DNA of 64,000 nt from Spirochaetaceae bacterium. GTDB lineage: Bacteria > Spirochaetota > Spirochaetia > B11-G9. Positions 1 through 8,163 of the stretch are shown piece by piece (within the stretch, counting starts at the first letter, position 1; each line of letters begins with the position of its first letter). The translations under genes were made by a program, and so were the position numbers. Under the pieces are notes generated by a model, which had not been told where the DNA came from, made no database searches, and saw only the letters and a program-made list of their open reading frames with translations. The stretch lies in NCBI GenBank assembly GCA_015493635.1, contig WGCU01000067.1, positions 30,725 through 94,724 on the forward strand, given 5' to 3'.

Positions 1-465
1 CCTTTGCTGGTATCGGAGAAGGGCTTTCTCCAGTTCGTTAATCAGAAAAGTATAGATGTTTCCGATCATCAGTTTAAGATCGGGGAACTTCTTGATCCCT
101 GCAAACATCAGATACGCAAAGTTGAAATAGTCATTGAGCAGATTGATATTAAACATTGCTGCCAGAGCTTTGAAAAGGTCTTCAAAAGAAAATAACCCAC
201 GGACAAACTCTTTAATCGTCATATCCTCCGATACCATGGCCATGGATATATCCTGGATTGCGGTAAACATAAACACCAGACAATCATGAAAGAGCTCATC
301 TTTACTCGCAAAATAATGATAGATCCCCCCTTTTGTTATACCTATCGACCGGGCTATTTTATTGAGGGACGCTCCTTCATAATCGTTCTCCGTAAAATAT
401 TGCAGAGCTTTGAGTAGTATTTTTTCCTTTGTTTCGTTCAACTGCACTCCTGTGTCAGACAACAT
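1..465 (-). CDS. TetR/AcrR family transcriptional regulator (C-terminus beyond window)
   Basis: Reading the minus strand from ATG at 465 gives 155 open codons to the window edge, so the N-terminus is complete and the C-terminus is missing. Residues about 13-57 form a typical TetR helix-turn-helix, with the signature GASLNKIARSIGITKGGIYH followed by YFASKDELF. The rest is helical, as expected for a ligand-binding and dimerisation domain. A GTG at 447 with an AGGA-like site just before it is an alternative start. A strong promoter and a perfect palindrome lie immediately upstream, which suggests autoregulation. The ligand and targets cannot be told from the sequence. Confidence 0.85.
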   Translation of the reverse strand, partial: MLSDTGVQLNETKEKILLKALQYFTENDYEGASLNKIARSIGITKGGIYHYFASKDELFHDCLVFMFTAIQDISMAMVSEDMTIKEFVRGLFSFEDLFKALAAMFNINLLNDYFNFAYLMFAGIKKFPDLKLMIGNIYTFLINELEKALLRYQQR

Positions 466-514
466 ACCTACGGTAGGTTTCTTATATATTAATCCTGAAT
501 ACTGGTATTGTCAA
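466..514 (-). promoter_or_regulatory. Promoter and palindromic operator of the TetR-family gene
   Basis: On the minus strand a consensus -35 TTGACA (509-514) is followed after exactly 17 bases by -10 TAATAT (486-491). A perfect palindrome ACCTAC-N-GTAGGT (466-478) sits at about the transcription start and touches the ATG. Its position between the -10 and the gene is that of an autorepressor site. Operator identity is inference. Confidence 0.65.
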
Positions 515-532
515 GGATTCTTTACCACAAAA

Positions 533-1015
533 TTATTCGTACGTGTGTTCCAGCTTTAATCGGTACTTGTACCGGATGGCTTCCTGTTTCTTTTCCAGCT
601 GTGTTTTCCCGTAAACCCAGTCAAAAAGATAGGAAGAAATGAGCACTCCCATGGTTACATAGGTAAAGTTTCTGTCAAACTGATTGGAAAGAACCTGAGG
701 GAATCCTTCATTATTATATTTAACAAGCTCATACAAAGCACCGACATAACCGAGAATTCTGACACCCATGAATATGTACCCTGCTGTCGGTTCTTCCGCC
801 TTAAAGGAGATGTATCCCGGAAAAACCGTTCCTGCAGCCATATCCATAAGTTTTATATTTCTGGAAAGAATCCTGAATTCATCAAAACTCATTCCCTCGG
901 GCAGTATTGGAGCAGTAAGCATGTCATCCTGGTAGCGGTTAAAAACCTCCAGATCCTGGGAGAAAACATGTCCGGCTCCGGCAAACAGAATTATGATAAT
1001 AAGTATCTTTCTCAT
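533..1015 (-). CDS. Secreted or membrane hypothetical protein
   Basis: This 160-residue protein begins with a clear Sec signal peptide (MRKILIIIILFAGAGHVFSQ). Two later hydrophobic stretches, around residues 66-88 and 116-135, could be membrane segments or buried helices. I recognise no domain. Its ribosome-binding site is weak. It is probably exported to the periplasm or anchored in the envelope; no function can be assigned. Confidence 0.6.
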   Translation of the reverse strand: MRKILIIIILFAGAGHVFSQDLEVFNRYQDDMLTAPILPEGMSFDEFRILSRNIKLMDMAAGTVFPGYISFKAEEPTAGYIFMGVRILGYVGALYELVKYNNEGFPQVLSNQFDRNFTYVTMGVLISSYLFDWVYGKTQLEKKQEAIRYKYRLKLEHTYE

Positions 1016-1060
1016 ACACCAACTATACTTTAAAGCTATATCTCCCGCAAGATACCAGAA

Positions 1061-1653
1061 TTAAAATTTACTTACTTCCCTCATAAACTCTTTAAAATCA
1101 CCAAGATTTTTATTAATGAAAGGTGTCAATCTCCCAGTCAATTTTCTGATATTCATGCACAGTTTTTCAGACAACTCTTCGGAGAGATATCCTGCCTGAG
1201 CCATCGCTGGAAAAATCTCCCCCATGGTTTCCGGCGAAGAACATCATCAAGCATTCAAGAATATACCGGATATTCGGAGCCATATCAGCTTCAAAATATA
1301 ACATTTTTTAATGAGTTCAGCATACAGGTTCACGTCTTTCTTTTTCAGGACAATGCCTTTTGTAAGGATCTGAGTAAGAATTGTACCACCGGTTCTGTTC
1401 AAATCTATAATGTCCACTTCTCTCTGAATCAACGCCGCCGGGGAGACATTTAATGCTCTGCAAGACGGCTGCTGGACAAAGGAGAATCCCCGGCTAAAGC
1501 AATATCCACATCACTTTCCGGTTTCTCCCTTTTTTCCGCAAAAGAGCCATATAAAACAACAAGTTTAACAGAATCGTCATTTCTAAAGTATTCCCGTATT
1601 GTTTCAGCCATTTTCATACTCTTAAAAGTATAACACTGCAGCGTAGAGAGCAC
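1061..1653 (-). pseudogene. Decayed mntA-hepT (nucleotidyltransferase/HEPN) toxin-antitoxin pair
   Basis: The first part encodes an MNT nucleotidyltransferase with the intact core LYGSFAEKREKPESDVDIA (start probably ATG at 1620 or 1614). It then shifts frame after RLAE, near 1455, and continues as REVDIIDLNRTGG; it shifts again at an A-run near 1293 and continues KMLYFEADMAPNIRYILE. Next comes the C-terminal half of a HepT/HEPN protein (SPETMGEIFPAMAQAGYLSE, then VHEYQKIDWEI in another frame, then LGDFKEFMREVSKF). The N-terminal half of HepT and the arginine of its RNase motif (RX4-6H) are missing. At least four frame changes plus a deletion mean it cannot make a working pair. Confidence 0.75.
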
Positions 1654-1715
1654 AACATCTGTAAGGATCAGAAAAATCTGTTATTGACTCTGTTGTTGAA
1701 TCCGAAAAAATAAGT

Positions 1716-2090
1716 ATGACGCAAACCGAGTTTCTTTTTCTGGAAATAAAGAAACTGTTCCAGGACTATTTTGATCATCCATGGCTGATTAATGTTACCA
1801 GTTTCTCGGAAATAGGAACAATACGGGCATTTCTCTCGCTTTCTCCCCGTGAAGAAGACAGGGAATATCACCTTGTTCTGACAGGGATTCGGGCATTACG
1901 GAAATTTATAAGAATCCTACGCTCTACCGCAGTACCGGGGATTCATTATAACCCTCATGAAAACAAAGATCTGCTGCTGCTGAAAAAATGCATTATCTAC
2001 ACATTACCGGAAAATACAAAAAAGCTGGACTACCTGTCTGTTGAGTTCGAAAAGACCATTATGAGACAGAGTCTCCTTACACAGCTCTAA
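1716..2090 (+). CDS. Hypothetical protein, 3' end altered by the tct cassette
   Basis: A 124-residue open frame with no recognised domain, rich in charged and aliphatic residues and lacking signal peptide or membrane segment. Its last 59 coding bases (2022-2080) recur exactly at 5273-5331, beyond the tct genes. In that second copy the frame would end QSLLT-stop instead of QSLLTQL-stop, so the present C-terminus looks like a junction product. The frame may be a real small gene or a remnant; the duplicated segment is the best evidence that it once abutted the thioredoxin gene convergently. Confidence 0.45.
   Translation: MTQTEFLFLEIKKLFQDYFDHPWLINVTSFSEIGTIRAFLSLSPREEDREYHLVLTGIRALRKFIRILRSTAVPGIHYNPHENKDLLLLKKCIIYTLPENTKKLDYLSVEFEKTIMRQSLLTQL
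2022..2080. repeat. 59-bp direct repeat, copy 1, left of tct genes
   Basis: This copy is identical base for base to 5273-5331 and in the same orientation. The two copies flank the tctACB operon, giving a unit of 3,251 bp. The repeat is the 3' end of the hypothetical gene at 1716-2090. No integrase or transposase lies between the copies. Confidence 0.95.
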
Positions 2091-2097
2091 TGAATGG

Positions 2098-2526
2098 TTA
2101 AGGCAGCTGGACATTCAGGATGCTGCTGAAGAGGTAATAGACAACAACAATGGTTAGTCCTGATAAAACTGGTGTCTTCCAGTAAAATTTTTTATAAAGT
2201 ACTGTCATGGTAAGTACCAGAAATATAAATGATGAGATAATGAAATGGAAATAATACAGTAGCAAAAGATAGCCCGGAAAAAAAGAAAGAATCAGCAGAA
2301 GATTCCTGTTAACTCCGTCCCCTTTTCCCCTGGATGAATTATTTTTCTTCAAACCTGAGAACAGGTAAATACTGTTTAATATCAGTAAAAGAGATGAAAC
2401 AACACCAGGGAAGAGTCCGGGACTTAATGCAATAGTACCATGAGAGGGGAGAAGCAGACTGTACACGAGGCCTGCCGCTCCGCCAATAATGAGTACTACT
2501 GTAAAAATGAATTCTCCCCTTCTCAT
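2098..2526 (-). CDS. tctB: Tripartite tricarboxylate transporter, small membrane subunit TctB
   Basis: The 142-residue protein has about four hydrophobic segments and the length and layout of TctB (DUF1468). It is the small permease subunit that works with TctA and the periplasmic binding protein TctC to import citrate or another carboxylate, driven by an ion gradient. The open frame extends to 2604, but ATG 2526 has an AAGGA site and avoids a long overlap with tctC. Substrate is unknown; TTT family members take citrate, tartrate, phthalates and others. Confidence 0.8.
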   Translation of the reverse strand: MRRGEFIFTVVLIIGGAAGLVYSLLLPSHGTIALSPGLFPGVVSSLLLILNSIYLFSGLKKNNSSRGKGDGVNRNLLLILSFFPGYLLLLYYFHFIISSFIFLVLTMTVLYKKFYWKTPVLSGLTIVVVYYLFSSILNVQLP

Positions 2527-2548
2527 GACATTTTCCTTAAAAAGTGAA

Positions 2549-3574
2549 CTAATTTCTGGGTATGTTAAAATCGGCCGGAGATTTCTCGGCAACCCCGGCA
2601 TCATAAAGCAGCCATGTAGTTGTTGATTTCCAAAGATCTATTTTTTTCCAAAAATCTTTACCAGTTTGACCCATGGTTTGAATATAATATTTGTCACTGA
2701 AATCTTTCCATTTTTGATCTTTAAGCGCATCCCGTGCGGCTTCTTCAAGTTTCTTGACTATAGGTACCGGTGTGTCTTTATTTACCAGTATCATGACCAT
2801 AAGGCCCCACGGCAGCACTTTCGAAAACCGGGGCTCTACTTTCCCAAGTGCAGGGATCCCTTTGACCAGTGTGTCATTGGAAAATGTAGCAAGTATTTTA
2901 ACATTTCCGGCTTTGTAATCTCCCATAACAGATATAAGCGGATTAAAAGCGACTTCAACGTGTCCTCCCAGGAGAGCAGCTTTGACTTTACCTCCTCCTC
3001 CGAAAGGAACCATATTAAATTTGGAATTTGAGTACTCTGAAAAAAGTAGTCCTGCTACATGGCCGAGGGACCCGGGAGCTGCATATCCAGCGATAATTTT
3101 ACCAGGTCTTGACTGGGCATCTGAAATAAGCTCCTGCAGGCTGTTCCAAGGTGCACTACTTTTGACATAACATGTCGGATTAAGGGTTGAAAGAAGAATT
3201 ATAGGCTGGAAATCCGTTACATCAAGATCGGAAAGCCCCATTACATTCCATACTCCGGCAGCTTCTGTTGTAGTAACAAGCAGCGTATATCCGTCTGCCG
3301 GTTTATTCTTCACATATTGGCTTCCAATGGCACCGCTTGCTCCCGGTTTATTTTGAATAATTATTTTTGAACCGCCCAGACGTTTCTCCATGAGAGGCAT
3401 AAAATTACGCCCGATATTATCTGTTAATCCTCCGGCTCCCCAAGTGATAACCGCTTCGATATCCTTGTCGGGATAGTTTGCAGTTTTCTGTTCCTTTTTA
3501 CCCATTGCAGTAAGGGTCATTGAAATAAAAAGAAGCATCACTGCGAAAAATACTCCATTTTTTACACGTACCAT
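2549..3574 (-). CDS. tctC: Tripartite tricarboxylate transporter substrate-binding protein TctC
   Basis: A 341-residue periplasmic binding protein of the Bug/TctC family. It has an N-terminal signal segment (about residues 1-24) without a lipobox cysteine. The mature part opens YPDKDIEAVITWGAGGLTDN and contains the PGASGAIGSQYV element typical of the carboxylate-binding pocket. It lies between tctA (24 bases upstream) and tctB (22 bases downstream), so the three genes form one operon. The bound carboxylate cannot be predicted. Confidence 0.9.
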   Translation of the reverse strand: MVRVKNGVFFAVMLLFISMTLTAMGKKEQKTANYPDKDIEAVITWGAGGLTDNIGRNFMPLMEKRLGGSKIIIQNKPGASGAIGSQYVKNKPADGYTLLVTTTEAAGVWNVMGLSDLDVTDFQPIILLSTLNPTCYVKSSAPWNSLQELISDAQSRPGKIIAGYAAPGSLGHVAGLLFSEYSNSKFNMVPFGGGGKVKAALLGGHVEVAFNPLISVMGDYKAGNVKILATFSNDTLVKGIPALGKVEPRFSKVLPWGLMVMILVNKDTPVPIVKKLEEAARDALKDQKWKDFSDKYYIQTMGQTGKDFWKKIDLWKSTTTWLLYDAGVAEKSPADFNIPRN

Positions 3575-3598
3575 ACAACCTCCATAAAAAAATTTATT

Positions 3599-5119
3599 TT
3601 AATCCTGCTTTTTAAAAGCAAGAATATTCCTTAATTTAAGGATGGATGATTTTTTCCATTCTTTGAAAACAGTAATCTGGTCAAGTATCTGTAAAAGTGC
3701 AAACATAAAAATTACCATAGCAATTGGACGGGTCAATAATTTCCCTAAAATGTTTCCTTCTGAAATCATTGTAACCCTGCGAAGTGCTCCGTCAGCCATT
3801 GATCCCAGTACAAGACCAATCACTACAGGACCGATGGGGAATTTGATAGTTTTGAAAAAATAACCAAGAAATCCGGCGACAATCATTATGATAATATCAA
3901 AAGGGGAATTACGTATTGCATAAGCACCGACAAAGCATAAAACAGTTACAATAGGCATAAGTGATTCAGGACGTATTGAAAGTATTTTCAGAAAGTATTT
4001 TGTTACAAATAATCCTATAAAAAGGAATAGTATATTGGATAGAAAAAGAAGAATTACAATAAACCAAAAAAGATCAGGAGTTTTTGTCATAAGCATAGGT
4101 CCGGGCTGTAGTCCATGAACAATGAAAGCTCCCATCATTACTGCAGTTACAGCATCGCCTGGTATACCCAAAGTTAACAAGGGAATCATTGTTCCGCCTA
4201 TCATTGCATTGTTCGCAACTTCTGGAGCTACGACACCCTCGTATGCTCCTTTACCGAAAGGTACATCCGGGTTTTTTACTGTTTTTTTTGCATTATCATA
4301 AGCAAGAAATGATGCAATGGTACTTCCTACGCCGGGAAGTGCTCCGATCCATGCACCTATTGCTGAGGATCTGAGTATTACAGGAACCATCTTTCTAAAA
4401 GTACGCAATGTGGGAAGAACCTTTCCAAGCTGTCCGACTTTTTGATGTTTGTGGGAAGGGATACGCATTTGGTAGATTATCTCGGAAAGTCCAAAAAAAC
4501 CTATCAAACTCGGTATCAGGCCTATTCCTGACAGTAATTCCATACTTCCGAATGTAAAACGGGGAGTTCCATAGAAAGGATCCATTCCAACGGTAGAAAG
4601 CAGTAACCCAATTAACCCGGCAATAATGGCTTTCAAGAAAGAACCTTCCGACAAGTTCCCGATTGTAATTAATCCAAGGGTGATCAAACCAAGATATTCA
4701 AAAGGGCCAAAGCTGAGGGCAATTTTTGAAATAGGAGGAGCAAATGAAGCCAGAAAAAACAGACCAATAATACCCCCGATAAACGATCCGATCCTGGCCA
4801 AACCAAGTGCCATTGCCGCTTTGCCTTGTTTCGCAAGAGGATAACCGTCAAATCCAGTACAGATGGATGAAGGAGCACCGGGAATATTGAGCAATACTGC
4901 CGAGATGGAACCCCCAAATACTCCTCCTGCATATACTCCTATTATCATTGCGAGCGCATAATTCATGGACCAGCTGAATGTTAATGATACCAAAAGTGCT
5001 GTAGCCATGGTAACTGACAGTCCAGGAAGGGCTCCTATAATTACTCCGGAAAAGCTTCCCAATGCTGTTAACAAGATTACATTTATGTCCAATGCATTGC
5101 TTAAAGCGGCTCCAAACAT
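3599..5119 (-). CDS. tctA: Tripartite tricarboxylate transporter, large membrane subunit TctA
   Basis: About 506 residues and roughly 12 membrane segments, matching TctA (DUF112). Two glycine/proline-rich elements of the family are present: IGALPGLSVTMATALL near the N-terminus and IGALPGVGSTIASFLAYDNA in the middle. The frame opens at a TTG (5140), but ATG 5119 is preceded by a GGGGG site and is the likelier start. It is the first gene of tctACB. The region looks more AT-rich than the BMC operon next door and lies between two 59-bp repeats, so the operon may have been acquired. Confidence 0.92.
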   Translation of the reverse strand: MFGAALSNALDINVILLTALGSFSGVIIGALPGLSVTMATALLVSLTFSWSMNYALAMIIGVYAGGVFGGSISAVLLNIPGAPSSICTGFDGYPLAKQGKAAMALGLARIGSFIGGIIGLFFLASFAPPISKIALSFGPFEYLGLITLGLITIGNLSEGSFLKAIIAGLIGLLLSTVGMDPFYGTPRFTFGSMELLSGIGLIPSLIGFFGLSEIIYQMRIPSHKHQKVGQLGKVLPTLRTFRKMVPVILRSSAIGAWIGALPGVGSTIASFLAYDNAKKTVKNPDVPFGKGAYEGVVAPEVANNAMIGGTMIPLLTLGIPGDAVTAVMMGAFIVHGLQPGPMLMTKTPDLFWFIVILLFLSNILFLFIGLFVTKYFLKILSIRPESLMPIVTVLCFVGAYAIRNSPFDIIIMIVAGFLGYFFKTIKFPIGPVVIGLVLGSMADGALRRVTMISEGNILGKLLTRPIAMVIFMFALLQILDQITVFKEWKKSSILKLRNILAFKKQD

Positions 5120-5272
5120 TTCCAAACCCCCGATGACCAAGAGTATATCACAGATATCGTTTCTATGTATAGATACGAATATCTGAAAAAAATAATCCGG
5201 CCAATCAACGCATTAATCAGGAACAATTGGAAAAAAACGAAGTCTAGGGGTTATTCCCATAGAAACAGCTAG

Positions 5273-5331
5273 AAGCTGGACTACCTGTCTGTTGAGTTCG
5301 AAAAGACCATTATGAGACAGAGTCTCCTTAC
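5273..5331. repeat. 59-bp direct repeat, copy 2, right of tct genes
   Basis: An exact copy of 2022-2080. It ends inside the stop codon of the thioredoxin gene (5328-5330), so before the insertion the small gene and the thioredoxin gene probably overlapped tail to tail. About 150 bases separate it from the tctA start; they hold a TATACT-like -10 but no convincing -35. Confidence 0.95.
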
Positions 5332-5723
5332 GTAGCACCAATAAGGTCGAGAATACCCTGTTCACTGATTGCTCCCGCCTTGTATTCTTTAATGATGCCC
5401 TCTTCCACCACAACAAACGAAGGGGTACCCATGACACTGAGTTTCTGCGCAGTTTCCATATCCTTGGAAATATTAATGCTGAAGATATCTCTCCGCTTCT
5501 TCTGCAGTGATTTTACAATGGGTGTTATTGCCTTGCAGGCTCTGCAGTTTGTGCTGTAAAAATAGAGGAGAACCCGGTCACCTTTCTTTATCCGCCTGCC
5601 GTACGCTCCTCCAAGAGAAGGTACTTTCTTTCCTTTTTTTAATTTCATGCGCAGAATCATTGATAACTGCAGTATGGTAAAACCACCGATAATTACCGCA
5701 ATAATAATGCCGACTACAACCAT
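5328..5723 (-). CDS. Membrane-anchored thioredoxin-like protein
   Basis: The 131-residue protein starts with one hydrophobic helix (about residues 2-24), a basic linker, then a thioredoxin fold. It has the redox motif CRAC (LYFYSTNCRACKAITP) and the cis-proline element GTPSFVVV. The helix should place it at the inner membrane; the basic residues after it suggest the catalytic domain faces the cytoplasm. It is the last gene of the BMC operon and directly abuts the MFS gene. A role in keeping shell or enzyme cysteines reduced, or in handling the transporter, is only speculation. Confidence 0.85.
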   Translation of the reverse strand: MVVVGIIIAVIIGGFTILQLSMILRMKLKKGKKVPSLGGAYGRRIKKGDRVLLYFYSTNCRACKAITPIVKSLQKKRRDIFSINISKDMETAQKLSVMGTPSFVVVEEGIIKEYKAGAISEQGILDLIGAT

Positions 5724-6971
5724 TTACGTCTCCTGAGATAATTTGTCAAATCTCTCGCAGGTTACCTTCCGTGAAAAATAAAAACTGCTCAAGATAAGTA
5801 TACTTGTTAAAATAAATATTACGGTATATCCAAACCGCTGTATGATAATCCCCGCAAATACAGGATATATAAGAACGCCGATACTGCCAAGACCGGACAG
5901 ACCGGTATATATCGCTCTGTTCTCATCTGTTGAAATCTCCAACAGCATTCCCGGCAGAGAAATCTGACGGGCAGCAAGAACAACACCGGAGAGAAGAAAA
6001 AGTGAAAGGTACAAGAGACGGTTACCGTGCAGCAGAAGGGCAAGAACGGGAAGAGCTGCTCCGGTAATAATGAAGATGGAAAGGATCCCCTTGTACCGCT
6101 GGCTTTTTGAGGTAAACCGGTAGATTATGGTTGAAACGACCATTCCCGTTACCTGAAGCAGCAGGAAATTCCCTGTGTCACTGCTTGTAAGGCCAAAATT
6201 CTTTTTTGCATAGGCTATAAGAAAAGGAATGATTGCGAACCCCAGGCTCACAGTATTGGTGAGGTAGAGATAGTTCCGCAGGTTTTTATCACCAACAAAG
6301 GCATCTTTTAACAAACCAAACCGTTTCCGGTAGGATATTTTTTCTTTGACAATCATCGGCTTTTCTTTAATAACCCAGAAACCGATGGTTGCGGTTAACA
6401 ACAATCCGCCGGCAATAAGAAAAAGAGCACTGTAATTTTTTGGATACGCGAGAAGCCGCAGTGTACGGCGGGCAAGAATAGCTGATGCAAGAATACCGAT
6501 ACTTGCGAGGGTCTGTTTGTATATAAAAAATTTCTTCCGGGACGCAGTATCAATTGCCCTCCCGAGGATATCGGTATACGAAATACCGGCAAATGCTCCG
6601 GAAAAGGAAAAGATCGTCATAAGGATGAGTATGGAGGCAATAATGGCACTTCCAGACAACGCTCCCGCATAGGCAAGTATCGCGCCCATAAAAAGGAGTG
6701 CTCCAACCCTCAGGTAAATCCCTGTTATAAGAAACTTCCGCTTCCGTTCCCGGTGGGTAAGAAAGGAAGCAAAAAAGATCCCCATAAACCCGTTCCCCCC
6801 AACCATAACGGCAGTAAGGATACCAAGATGAACCGGTGTGCCCCCGGATTGAATAAGGAGCGTCGGGATAACAGTATTAACATCCATAAATTTCTGGGCA
6901 AGCGCCAGAAACACCGCGTGCCAGATAAATGCTTTAAAGTTACGTTTTGAATAATCTGGATCTTCTATCAT
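5724..6971 (-). CDS. Major facilitator superfamily permease, possible nucleoside or sugar importer
   Basis: A 415-residue membrane protein with about 12 hydrophobic segments and a basic cytoplasmic loop after segment 2 (SFLTHRERKRKFLITG), as in MFS carriers. Its stop abuts the thioredoxin start, and it lies 7 bases downstream of deoB, so it is co-transcribed with the BMC genes. Context suggests it imports the substrate of the pathway, for example a deoxynucleoside or deoxyribose, or exports a product. No substrate-specific motif is recognisable. Confidence 0.82.
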   Translation of the reverse strand: MIEDPDYSKRNFKAFIWHAVFLALAQKFMDVNTVIPTLLIQSGGTPVHLGILTAVMVGGNGFMGIFFASFLTHRERKRKFLITGIYLRVGALLFMGAILAYAGALSGSAIIASILILMTIFSFSGAFAGISYTDILGRAIDTASRKKFFIYKQTLASIGILASAILARRTLRLLAYPKNYSALFLIAGGLLLTATIGFWVIKEKPMIVKEKISYRKRFGLLKDAFVGDKNLRNYLYLTNTVSLGFAIIPFLIAYAKKNFGLTSSDTGNFLLLQVTGMVVSTIIYRFTSKSQRYKGILSIFIITGAALPVLALLLHGNRLLYLSLFLLSGVVLAARQISLPGMLLEISTDENRAIYTGLSGLGSIGVLIYPVFAGIIIQRFGYTVIFILTSILILSSFYFSRKVTCERFDKLSQET

Positions 6972-6978
6972 CCTGCCA

Positions 6979-8154
6979 TTATATAAATGTTTCCCCTTTT
7001 GGAAACCCTTCCAGATTAAAAAAACGGGTTATTGACCGGGCTATATCAGAAAACTGATTTCTTATTCCCAGGGAAGTTCCCATTTTCCCCTTCCGGTAAC
7101 TGAGAAGCGGTACGTGCTCTCTCGTATGATCAGTCCCCCTGAACGTAGGATCACAACCGTGATCGGCGGTTACAATAAGAAGGTCATCCTCTCCAAGCAT
7201 CTTCAATAACCGTCCAAGATGCGTATCAACAGCCTGTACAGCGTCATGGTATCCCTGCGGGTCTCTGCGGTGGCCGTAGTTCATATCGGTATCCACATAA
7301 TTTACAAAGATAAACTCTTTTTTATCTGTCTTTTTACCCAGGAGCGCTTCTGTCCGTTTGATACAGGCAGAATTACCCTTGTCGTGGTAACTGTCATTGA
7401 TACCCCTTTCACCGAAAATATCACCTATCTTTCCGACTCCCACCGTGTTGACATCCCGCGCTTTTAGAAAATCGAAGAGGCTTTCCCCGTCGTATGCTAT
7501 GGAAAAATCTTTTCTCCCGCTTGTCCGGGTAAAGTTCCCCGGTTCACCAATAAACGGACGGGCTATTACTCTGCCGACCTGATATTCATCACAGAGATCC
7601 CGGGCAGCCGCACACATACGGTACAGCTCTTCCACGGGAATAACATCTTCATGAGCCGCTATCTGGAAGACAGAATCCCCTGAGGTATAAATAATCGGTT
7701 TCCCTGTTTTAATATGTTCAGCTCCCAGTTCTTCAATTATTACCGTTCCGGAAGCGGCCTTGTTTCCCAGCACACCGCGGCCTATTTTTTTAGAAAAATC
7801 CCGAACCAGTTTTTCAGGGAAAGAAGGATACTCAGAGGGGAAAACAGTAAACGGCTTCGTCAGTTCAAGACCGGCAATCTCCCAGTGACCGGTGGTCGTA
7901 TCTTTCCCGGGGGATTTTTCCTTCATAACACCGAAAGACGCCCGCGGTTTATCCGCAGGAGCACATCCGGGAAGTATATTCCCCAGCAGCTTAGAAGCAT
8001 TACCCAGCCCCATTTCCTGCAGATAAGGCCATTTTGCTCCGCCGACTGTTTCACAGATATGCAGTGCCGTATTTGCACCCTGATCTCCGTATTTCTCCGC
8101 GTCGGGAAGATATCCAATTCCGAAACTGTCTATAACAATAATTACTGCTCTCAT
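6979..8154 (-). CDS. deoB: Phosphopentomutase
   Basis: The 391-residue protein matches the DeoB family, which moves phosphate between C1 and C5 of (deoxy)ribose with two manganese ions. Metal-ligand motifs are visible: VIDSFGIGYLPD at the N-terminus, DTTTGHWEI near residue 80, DTDMNYGHRRD, and DHGCDPTFRGTDHTREHVPL near the C-terminus. In this operon it would turn deoxyribose-1-phosphate, from a nucleoside phosphorylase not seen here, into deoxyribose-5-phosphate for the neighbouring DeoC. There is no N-terminal targeting extension, so it probably acts outside the microcompartment. Confidence 0.95.
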   Translation of the reverse strand: MRAVIIVIDSFGIGYLPDAEKYGDQGANTALHICETVGGAKWPYLQEMGLGNASKLLGNILPGCAPADKPRASFGVMKEKSPGKDTTTGHWEIAGLELTKPFTVFPSEYPSFPEKLVRDFSKKIGRGVLGNKAASGTVIIEELGAEHIKTGKPIIYTSGDSVFQIAAHEDVIPVEELYRMCAAARDLCDEYQVGRVIARPFIGEPGNFTRTSGRKDFSIAYDGESLFDFLKARDVNTVGVGKIGDIFGERGINDSYHDKGNSACIKRTEALLGKKTDKKEFIFVNYVDTDMNYGHRRDPQGYHDAVQAVDTHLGRLLKMLGEDDLLIVTADHGCDPTFRGTDHTREHVPLLSYRKGKMGTSLGIRNQFSDIARSITRFFNLEGFPKGETFI

Positions 8155-8163
8155 TTTCCTCTC

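Noticed and set aside
1668..1871. A 67-codon minus-strand frame overlapping the hypothetical gene at 1716
   Set aside because: No family resemblance and no continuity with the decayed mntA start; treated as chance.
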